This document shows positions 1 through 5,038 of a DNA stretch of 6,588 nt, piece by piece. Under the pieces are notes generated by a model. It was not told the origin of the DNA. It did no database searches and was given only the letters and a program-made list of their open reading frames with translations. The DNA comes from Thermomicrobiaceae bacterium (lineage in GTDB: Bacteria > Chloroflexota > Chloroflexia > Thermomicrobiales > Thermomicrobiaceae). Made by a program: the position numbers and the translations under genes. Every line of letters starts with the position of its first letter. The stretch's first letter is position 1. Location of the stretch: NCBI GenBank assembly GCA_007122555.1, contig SKTL01000160.1, forward strand, positions 1 through 6,588, written 5' to 3'.

Positions 1-53
1 CAGGCTGGCTCGCCTGTGTGAACAACAACGCATTGTTAGCAACGCGAAGCATT

Positions 54-71
54 CTGTCCATGCCCGGACAG
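54..71. repeat. Short perfect inverted repeat (6-bp stem, 6-nt loop)
   Basis: CTGTCC (54-59) and GGACAG (66-71) are perfect inverted copies around the loop ATGCCC. No T-tract follows, so it is not a convincing intrinsic terminator. A second weak stem, CGACG (137-141) with CGTCG (147-151), lies nearer the downstream gene. Either could form by chance in GC-rich DNA. Confidence 0.25.
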
Positions 72-170
72 CCGGAATCTCCAGTTACGGGCTTCCCCGG
101 CGACAGAACGATCGAGAAACCGGTACCCTTGAGACGCGACGCTGTTCGTCGAGCGGGGTTTGAGATGGAA

Positions 171-175
171 AAGGA
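171..175 (+). promoter_or_regulatory. Shine-Dalgarno site that decides the GTG start at 181
   Basis: AAGGA, inside the purine-rich run GGAAAAGGAA, sits five bases upstream of GTG at 181. This is standard spacing and one of the few good ribosome binding sites in the window. It favours GTG 181 over the in-frame TTG at 160, which has no comparable site. Confidence 0.6.
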
Positions 176-180
176 ATCAC

Positions 181-528
181 GTGAACACTGAGACGTTGCG
201 AACGGCAATCGCCGTCGGGTGCATTCTCGGGGCGACTTTCATCCACTTCACCGGAAACATCGTCTTCACCCTTGGGGTTGTCATCTGGCTGCTCCTGGCG
301 ATGTGCGCCGGGTTCATGCGGCCAACCGGGTGGTTACTCCTCGCCGCGCCGGCGCCCTGGATCGCTGGTGTCGGCCTGGGAATGATCTCCGGGCGACATG
401 AGACACTCGGGGAGGTCTGGTTACTGCCATTCTTTCTCAGCACGGCCGCCGGCGCGATCGGGATCACCTTCGGCATTGCCGCCAGAAAGGGCAACACCCG
501 GAGCAAGCTCGAAGGCCATTCTGACTAG
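181..528 (+). CDS. Small four-helix membrane protein of unknown function
   Basis: I do not recognise this family. From the GTG at 181 it encodes 115 residues, most of them in four predicted membrane segments: about residues 8-23, 27-46 (very hydrophobic, VVIWLLLAM), 50-69 and 79-101. A short basic/polar tail follows (RKGNTRSKLEGHSD). There is no signal peptide separate from the first helix and no obvious metal or catalytic motif; His22, His73 and two Cys (14, 42) are scattered. The start was chosen for the AAGGA site five bases upstream; a TTG at 160 would add seven residues. It is the only + strand gene and converges on the YihY gene, its TAG overlapping that gene's stop codon. Its codon use is GC-rich like the rest, so it is probably a real gene. 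Nothing ties it to the copper genes. Confidence 0.7.
   Translation: MNTETLRTAIAVGCILGATFIHFTGNIVFTLGVVIWLLLAMCAGFMRPTGWLLLAAPAPWIAGVGLGMISGRHETLGEVWLLPFFLSTAAGAIGITFGIAARKGNTRSKLEGHSD
525..528. other. Convergent stop codons sharing the palindrome CTAG
   Basis: The + strand gene ends with TAG at 526-528 and the - strand YihY gene ends with TAG at 525-527, so both stops lie in the four-base palindrome CTAG. There is no room between the genes for a terminator, so each transcript must either run into the opposite gene or end inside it. Confidence 0.9.
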
Positions 529-1448
529 CCATTCTCGGCGTTGGCCCCTTCCCGAGCTTCAGCGTTGATCGCCGCGCCGAACAGCAGCGCCAGACTCATG
601 ATGTAGAAGAACACCACCAGCACCACAAAACTCCCCAGGGCGCCGTAGATGCTCCCCGGATCAATGATCCAGAGAAACACCCGGATCCCGATCATCACGA
701 CCACCCACAGCACGGTGGCTATCAAGGCGCCGGGGGAAACGAAGCGAAGTCGATTGGTGAATCGGACACTGACGAACCAGTAGAAGACGGAAAGCATTAG
801 CAAGACGATCCCCGCCATAAGGGGCCAGCTCACGTAGGTCCAGAGCGCTGAGAACGTGCCGCCCATCTGAACGCCTTCGGCAATCGCCCGTCCCAGACCT
901 CGTCCGAAGAGAAACACCGCCACGGAGAGCATAAGAACCAGTCCCATGATCGTTGCCAGAATCAGCGCCACGAACCGCTTCCAGATAAGGGAACGCTCGA
1001 TCTCGCGCCCGCTGATCCGGGCAGATCCCTTCATCAGAGACGCGATCGCCCGCGAGCCTGACCACATGGCGACCACCATAGCGCTGACCATTCCGAAGGA
1101 CAGCATGCCGCTATCAGAACGATCAACCGCCTCCTCAACCAGCGGCGCCATGAGTTCTCCGGTGTTTCCCGGCGCCATCCGGGCGACCGTCTGCTCCAGA
1201 TCGTCAACCAGCGCAATCGGGAGCGTCTGCGAGATCACCGCGATCCCGGCAATCAGAAAGAGGAAGAACGGAGCAATCGCCAGAATCGAAAAATAGGCCG
1301 CCTCCGCCGCCAGCGCGCTAACATCAGTTGAACGCATTCGCCCCACCGCGCGAGCCAGCAGTCGGAAACGGCGAAAACGCGCAAGCTGCTCCGGGATTTC
1401 AACGTCAGGCGTATGCTCCACGAAGTCGCCCTGCCATGAAGGTTCCAT
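525..1448 (-). CDS. YihY/BrkB family inner-membrane protein
   Basis: A 307-residue integral membrane protein of the YihY/BrkB (virulence factor BrkB) family. The biochemical role of these proteins is unsettled: they were first annotated as ribonuclease BN, which was an error, and some are proposed transporters. The family layout is clear. A basic N-terminal stretch precedes six hydrophobic segments at about residues 48-73, 116-139, 157-182, 205-228, 239-261 and 270-292. Hallmarks are AAEAAYFSILAIAPFFLF (48-65), YVSWPLMAGI (205-214), FVSPGAL (236-242), YGALGSFVV (268-276) and the closing LLFGAAINAE (288-297). The length is typical. The ATG at 1448 lacks a strong Shine-Dalgarno; a GTG at codon 10 is an alternative. 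It lies 67 bases after the CopC/CopD fusion on the same strand, so co-transcription is possible but a copper role is not implied. Confidence 0.9.
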   Translation of the reverse strand: MEPSWQGDFVEHTPDVEIPEQLARFRRFRLLARAVGRMRSTDVSALAAEAAYFSILAIAPFFLFLIAGIAVISQTLPIALVDDLEQTVARMAPGNTGELMAPLVEEAVDRSDSGMLSFGMVSAMVVAMWSGSRAIASLMKGSARISGREIERSLIWKRFVALILATIMGLVLMLSVAVFLFGRGLGRAIAEGVQMGGTFSALWTYVSWPLMAGIVLLMLSVFYWFVSVRFTNRLRFVSPGALIATVLWVVVMIGIRVFLWIIDPGSIYGALGSFVVLVVFFYIMSLALLFGAAINAEAREGANAENG

Positions 1449-1477
1449 CCGGAAATGGTCGCTCGTACTGGCTCATC

Positions 1478-1486
1478 TTATCCACA
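1478..1486 (+). promoter_or_regulatory. Perfect-consensus DnaA box, TTATCCACA
   Basis: TTATCCACA, the exact consensus DnaA box, occurs once, in the 67-base gap between the CopC/CopD fusion and the YihY gene. A given 9-mer is expected about 0.05 times on both strands of a window this size, so the match is noteworthy. However, there is no cluster of boxes and no AT-rich unwinding element, so this is not an origin. DnaA titration or regulation of the YihY gene is possible; chance is also possible. Confidence 0.35.
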
Positions 1487-1515
1487 ATCGAGCGGCGGCG
1501 CACGCCGGCTGCTGA

Positions 1516-3816
1516 TCAGTTCTCATCCAGCGGATGACGAAGACTTCGGAGGTAGTTGACCAGATTCCAGACCTCGTCATCAGTAAGTTGATCCGCGAAT
1601 CCAGGCATGGCCGGATCGATCCCGTTCTGAATCCAGTAGGCAATATCCCCTGCCGGATGAGAGTCCATGTGCGAAGCTGTCAGATCGGCGGGCGGGCGCT
1701 CCAGTTGCGGACCTGCCTCTCCCTCTCCAGTGGCGTCAGCGCCATGACAGACGGCGCAATGCTCCAGGTAGACATTCCGACCAGTTTCGACGGACTCAAC
1801 AGTGCGGGGAATCGGATTCCTTGCCTGGGCGTCTGGTGTATGTGTGATTCGGCCGTTCCAGAGCGCCAGAACGGTGAAAACCAGCAGGACTCCAGCGATC
1901 ATGCCGTAGAGATCGGCCCCGCCTTCCCCGCGACGTCTCCGAACCAGCATCAATCCGCCCAGCACCAGCGCAGCGGTTCCCGCAAGAAACGCCAGCGCGG
2001 GCTGAATGCCATCGAAACGCAGCGGCGGGCCCGGCCCACTTTCCGGCAGCGTTGCATCAGCGATCGCAATCGACAGGGGAATCCTCGCGTTCTCACCGTC
2101 TAATCGCTGGACCACCACGTCGAGATCCCACTCCCCGGCAAGGCTGAGATCGAGTCCCTCGCCTTCGTATCGGGCTACCGGGCTGTCGATCACCTCTCCG
2201 TCAGCAGTGCAGATATCCTGTGGAAGGAGCAACCGCTCACGCTGCCCGATGACGCCTTCCTTCGGCGTCGCCCGCACGAGTGTCTGTGCGGTATCGCTGA
2301 GTGTGGCGCCCGGAGCGGAGAGGTCGAGCGTAAAGCGATTGTGCCCGGCGACCCCGGGCGTCAGGTACAGCACTCCCCGAAGGTCTCCAGCGACGAACTC
2401 GTGCTCCTGGCGTTCCTGCTGCGCCAGATACGCCTCGCGGCCAGTGAACTCCTTAGTTGCCAGCCTGCCGGACTGCGCCAGGGCGCCGGTCACCAGCAGG
2501 AGAACGACTCCCGCCAGTACACCGACGAAATGCCGCGGGACCGACTCGGAGCTTCGTCGCCACAGATACGCGGCAAACCCGGTGCAGACCGCCAACACGA
2601 TCCCGGAGAGCAGAAGCTTTGGTATAAGAATCTCCCCATAGCCCGTCTCGGTCAGCGCGGCAACGCTTCCAGCGTTCAGATGAAACGCGTAGAGCCCGGT
2701 CAATCCCAGTGCGATCGCACTGACGCCCGCCAGAAAGCCCAGACGAAGCCAGAATTGACGGTTAACCGCCGACCGCCAGGTTTCCGGTTGCCTCGTCGAC
2801 AGAAATCCGATCAGCAGCAGCGCTCCGACCAATACGCTGATACCCAACAGGTGCACCCACTGGTTCGCCGCCCCAGCGAGATATCCAATGGTCTGACGTC
2901 CGGCATGACTTGATAGCGCCATCGGAACGAGCGCGCTCCCCGCGGCGATCAGCCCAATCACCGGCATCTTCCAGCTCTGCCGGCTACCCCAGAGCGCCGG
3001 AATCGCAATCCCGGCCGAAAGGAAAATCAGGTGGACAAGCTGGAGCAGCCAGGCGGACCCATCACTGCTCTCCGTCAGTATCCGCTGAAGGTTCGCAATC
3101 CCGCCGCCGGCTCGCTGGACCTCCAGAACGATCGCGCTGAGGGCTCCGGTCGCCGCCAGCGCAACGCCGGCGAACGCGAGACGTCTGACCTGGTTTCCCA
3201 GCCCCCGGGGATTAATCCCGGACGTGATCAGCACCGGACGCAACACCGTCAGCCAGACGAGGAGCAACCCTGCCGCAGCCGTCGTTCCGATCAGCGCGAT
3301 CGCCCGCGCAGCGGCGTCCAGCCAGCTGGTCGAGTCAGTCAGTTGTGACTCCGGTGGCGAACTGACGAGCGGTATCTCTTGCGAACCGACGGAGAAAGCG
3401 TAGAAGCCTGACTCCGGTTCGCCGCTATTCGAGGGTGTTGCAGCCCATTGAACGGTGTAGACACCGTCCGAAAGCTCATGGGGAAGTGGAAGCGCGAGTT
3501 CACGGTTGTCAGCAGAGTTCGATGCGTCACCAGCCACGACCGGTTTTCCGCTGCGGTCGAGCACGCGCAACGAGCCGCCTGCCGGATCGAGCGGTTGGCT
3601 GAAACGGATCCGGATCTCGTCTGGGGTCTCCGAGCGGTGCTCACTGGCGGCTGGCTCGGTCCACTGGACCAGCGACTGCGCCGAAGCATCCGGCAGAGCC
3701 GGGAAACCGGCCAACAGGATCAGCAAAACGGCAGCAACCGAACCCCGAACCCCCATCATCGAAATGGAGGTTCGGGGGAAGCGCTCGAGGAACTGCTGAA
3801 AGGCAGCACGAGGCAT
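1516..3816 (-). CDS. CopC-CopD-YtkA-like-cytochrome c fusion, copper membrane protein
   Basis: A 766-residue multidomain protein. In order: a signal peptide ending near Ala46 (PDASA); a CopC-like beta domain (about 47-144); a CopD-type membrane domain with seven to eight helices (about 166-447), carrying SSHAG (His304) and WVHLLG (His322) and the CopD signature GLYAFHLNAGSVAALTETGYG; an extracytoplasmic YtkA/FixH-like beta domain (about 472-587); a helix hairpin (605-625, 636-654) around a basic RRRRGEGG turn; and a class I cytochrome c domain with CAVCH (Cys687, Cys690, His691) and likely axial Met737 in PAMPGF. The basic turn places the heme domain outside the membrane. CopC's Cu(II) ligands are missing. 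The protein probably moves or holds copper for oxidase assembly, perhaps with redox coupling (inference). It starts two bases after the Sco stop, suggesting coupling; Met20/Met21 are alternative starts giving a more usual signal peptide length. Neither start has a clear Shine-Dalgarno. Confidence 0.88.
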   Translation of the reverse strand: MPRAAFQQFLERFPRTSISMMGVRGSVAAVLLILLAGFPALPDASAQSLVQWTEPAASEHRSETPDEIRIRFSQPLDPAGGSLRVLDRSGKPVVAGDASNSADNRELALPLPHELSDGVYTVQWAATPSNSGEPESGFYAFSVGSQEIPLVSSPPESQLTDSTSWLDAAARAIALIGTTAAAGLLLVWLTVLRPVLITSGINPRGLGNQVRRLAFAGVALAATGALSAIVLEVQRAGGGIANLQRILTESSDGSAWLLQLVHLIFLSAGIAIPALWGSRQSWKMPVIGLIAAGSALVPMALSSHAGRQTIGYLAGAANQWVHLLGISVLVGALLLIGFLSTRQPETWRSAVNRQFWLRLGFLAGVSAIALGLTGLYAFHLNAGSVAALTETGYGEILIPKLLLSGIVLAVCTGFAAYLWRRSSESVPRHFVGVLAGVVLLLVTGALAQSGRLATKEFTGREAYLAQQERQEHEFVAGDLRGVLYLTPGVAGHNRFTLDLSAPGATLSDTAQTLVRATPKEGVIGQRERLLLPQDICTADGEVIDSPVARYEGEGLDLSLAGEWDLDVVVQRLDGENARIPLSIAIADATLPESGPGPPLRFDGIQPALAFLAGTAALVLGGLMLVRRRRGEGGADLYGMIAGVLLVFTVLALWNGRITHTPDAQARNPIPRTVESVETGRNVYLEHCAVCHGADATGEGEAGPQLERPPADLTASHMDSHPAGDIAYWIQNGIDPAMPGFADQLTDDEVWNLVNYLRSLRHPLDEN
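3743..3777. repeat. 9-bp inverted repeat flanking alternative start codons
   Basis: CCCCGAACC (3743-3751) and GGTTCGGGG (3769-3777) form a perfect 9-bp GC-rich stem with a 17-base loop, inside the signal-peptide region of the CopC/CopD fusion. On the - strand the loop contains the consecutive ATG codons for Met20 and Met21. A stem this stable near the 5' end of a reading frame could affect translation or ribosome coupling from the Sco gene; it has no T-tract. It may also simply reflect the codons used. Confidence 0.45.
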
Positions 3817-3818
3817 CG

Positions 3819-4508
3819 TCAGCTGGTCTGTCCCAGCAGCCAGCGAATATCGTGCGCCATATCATCGCCGTCGGCGTCAGGCGGCAAGACCATCGCGGCC
3901 TGACCATGCTGATCCAGCATCCAGATCTGCGCCGAATGGGCGATCAGATATGATCCATCGTCGCGCGGTTCGATCTCGACACTGATGTCATAGGCATCCC
4001 AGACGCGCTCCAGATCTTCGCGATCTCCGGTCAGTCCGATGATCTCCGCATCAGCCCGCTCGACGTACTTGGCCATCTGCTCGGGCGAATCCTGTTCGGG
4101 ATCGACGGTGATAAACAGGAACAGCGCATCGCCGGCATCCTCCCCGAGCTCGTGCGCCGCATCCTGCATGTGCATGAGCGTAAGTGGGCAGATGTCCGGG
4201 CAATGCGTGTAGCCGAAGAAGATGGCCGTGACTCGCCCCTCGTGATCGGAGAGACGGAACGGGTTTCCTTCATGGTCGATCAGTTCGAAATCCGGCGCTG
4301 GCAGCGGCTGATTCAGCAGCATGCCGCGTGTTTCGTTCTCAACGGCGTCATCATCCGCGGTCGCCTCGGTTTCGGGCGGGGCCGTCGGCTCCGCATCGTC
4401 AACTGAGTCTCCGTCGGATTCACATGCGGCAACCGCCAGCACCAGGATCAGCAGTCCTGTCAACATAAGCCCGGTTCTGGTTCGAGTTCGCAAGGCGCTC
4501 AATCTCAT
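3819..4508 (-). CDS. Sco (SCO1/SenC/PrrC) family copper chaperone, lipoprotein
   Basis: A 229-residue thioredoxin-fold Sco protein, of the family that helps assemble the CuA centre of cytochrome c oxidase outside the cytoplasm, either by passing copper or by reducing the CuA cysteines. The N-terminus is a lipoprotein signal: basic MRLSALRTRTR, a hydrophobic core, and the lipobox AVAAC with Cys29 as the predicted lipidated residue. A long acidic linker (about 30-60) spaces the domain from the membrane. The Sco domain (about 65-227) has GYTHCPDICPLTL with the copper cysteines Cys103 and Cys107, the distal ligand His191 in AHSAQ, and FLFITVDPEQDSP (130-142), a typical Sco strand and turn. All three copper ligands are present. 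Its ATG overlaps the PCuAC stop (ATGA, 4505-4508) and its TGA lies two bases before the next start, so it is mid-operon and probably translated by coupling. Confidence 0.95.
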   Translation of the reverse strand: MRLSALRTRTRTGLMLTGLLILVLAVAACESDGDSVDDAEPTAPPETEATADDDAVENETRGMLLNQPLPAPDFELIDHEGNPFRLSDHEGRVTAIFFGYTHCPDICPLTLMHMQDAAHELGEDAGDALFLFITVDPEQDSPEQMAKYVERADAEIIGLTGDREDLERVWDAYDISVEIEPRDDGSYLIAHSAQIWMLDQHGQAAMVLPPDADGDDMAHDIRWLLGQTS

Positions 4509-4945
4509 TGCTCTGCAACCGTCACTTCCAGTTCGATATCATCGAGATCGTCAAAGTGCAGGGTGAGCATGAACGTATCGTCCGGATCCAGATCACGCTC
4601 CAGGTTCATGAACATCACGTGGAAGCCGCCCGGCTCCAGCGAAACCGTCTCACCGGGTTCAATCACCAGCTCGGGAATCTCTTCCATGCGCATCGTGCCG
4701 TCTTCCATGCGTGATTCGTGCACCTCTACCATGCGGGCGACATCACTGCTTGCTCCAGTAAGTATTGCATCCTCATCACCCTCGTTGGTGATGTTCATGT
4801 AGGCTGCGGCGTTGTCTCCGGCCGCGCCTGGTCGCGCCCAGACATCGTCAAACACTGGGTCAGCGGCGTCATCGCCGCACGCCACAGCAACCACGGCCAG
4901 CACGGCCATCATCGTCAGTCCGATTAGCGTTCGTTGCACGTTCAT
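4505..4945 (-). CDS. PCu(A)C copper chaperone, lipoprotein
   Basis: A 146-residue protein of the PCu(A)C family, extracytoplasmic Cu(I) chaperones that deliver copper to the CuA site of cytochrome c oxidase, often with Sco. The family motif H-x10-M-x21-H-x-M is exact: His76, Met87, His109 and Met111 have the spacing of characterised members, inside VEVHESRM, MRMEEIP and PGGFHVMFMNL. The N-terminus is a lipoprotein signal (MNVQRT, hydrophobic core, AVAC with Cys23 lipidated), so the protein is membrane-tethered rather than soluble. The mature part is strongly acidic, especially the FDDLDDIELE tail. The ATG at 4945 has only a weak GGA upstream; a second ATG seven bases earlier is out of frame. 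This is the first gene of the compact PCuAC-Sco-CopC/CopD cluster, after a 78-base gap that may hold its promoter. Confidence 0.95.
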   Translation of the reverse strand: MNVQRTLIGLTMMAVLAVVAVACGDDAADPVFDDVWARPGAAGDNAAAYMNITNEGDEDAILTGASSDVARMVEVHESRMEDGTMRMEEIPELVIEPGETVSLEPGGFHVMFMNLERDLDPDDTFMLTLHFDDLDDIELEVTVAEQ

Positions 4946-4974
4946 TGTTCATTGTCCGTTCAGATAGATCAGAA

Positions 4975-5003
4975 AGTATCGTCAGTACCTCTATGAGTTA
5001 CAA
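4975..5003 (-). promoter_or_regulatory. Weak candidate promoter for the PCuAC-Sco-CopC/CopD operon
   Basis: On the - strand TTGTAA (5003-4998) and GATACT (4980-4975) are 17 bases apart, each matching four of six bases of the sigma-70 -35 and -10 consensus. The position, about 30 bases upstream of the PCuAC start, is sensible and lies in one of the few AT-richer gaps. No clear copper-regulator operator was seen. The match is weak and could be chance. Confidence 0.25.
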
Positions 5004-5038
5004 GCCGGCATGACGCGAGTCCGTCACTGAGCGCCGGC
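5004..5038 (-). other. Stem-loop across the stop codon of the upstream CopD-cytochrome c gene
   Basis: On the - strand an outer 6-bp stem, GCCGGC (5038-5033) with GCCGGC (5009-5004), encloses an inner 5-bp stem, TGACG (5026-5022) with CGTCA (5015-5011), with an asymmetric internal loop between them. The TGA stop is part of the inner stem. Only TTGTAACTC follows, not a true U-tract, so it could be a weak terminator, an mRNA 3'-end protector or a processing site between the two parts of the cluster. Confidence 0.4.

Larger units (their letters stand above)
1..180. other. Left-edge region with no confident gene; possible tail of an upstream + strand gene
   Basis: No recognisable protein, tRNA or repeat family is seen here. 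Two + strand frames are open from the left edge. One, starting at base 3, runs 62 codons to a TGA at 189-191; its translation ends in a charged tail (EMEKESREH) and overlaps the start of the next gene by 11 bases, as a coupled upstream gene would. The other, starting at base 2, runs 53 codons to a TGA at 161-163. Third-position G+C is only about 60% in both by hand count, so neither is clearly coding. The region could equally be an intergenic leader of the 181-528 gene. Confidence 0.3.

Noticed and set aside
160..162. TTG start for the small + strand membrane protein
   Set aside because: No Shine-Dalgarno at the right distance, whereas GTG at 181 has AAGGA five bases upstream.
2..163. 53-codon open frame from the left edge as a gene end
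   Set aside because: Composition is biased to Arg and Ser with no motif, and a second frame in the same place is equally open, so neither can be chosen on the sequence alone.
1405..1476. 23-codon - strand ORF starting just after GGATAAG and overlapping the YihY start out of frame
   Set aside because: A possible leader peptide, but the ribosome site is weak, the peptide has no recognisable feature, and a frame this short arises easily by chance.
1496..1507. CGGCG/CGCCG inverted repeat as a terminator after the CopC/CopD fusion
   Set aside because: The stem is only four to five pairs with almost no loop and no T-tract follows on either strand.
1534..3903. Long + strand open frames opposite the CopC/CopD fusion (for example 1534-2103, 2006-2641, 2341-2913, 3448-3903)
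   Set aside because: Their translations are rich in Arg, Ser, Pro and Gln with no domain or motif. They are typical antisense shadows of GC-rich genes, and the - strand frame has clear domains throughout.
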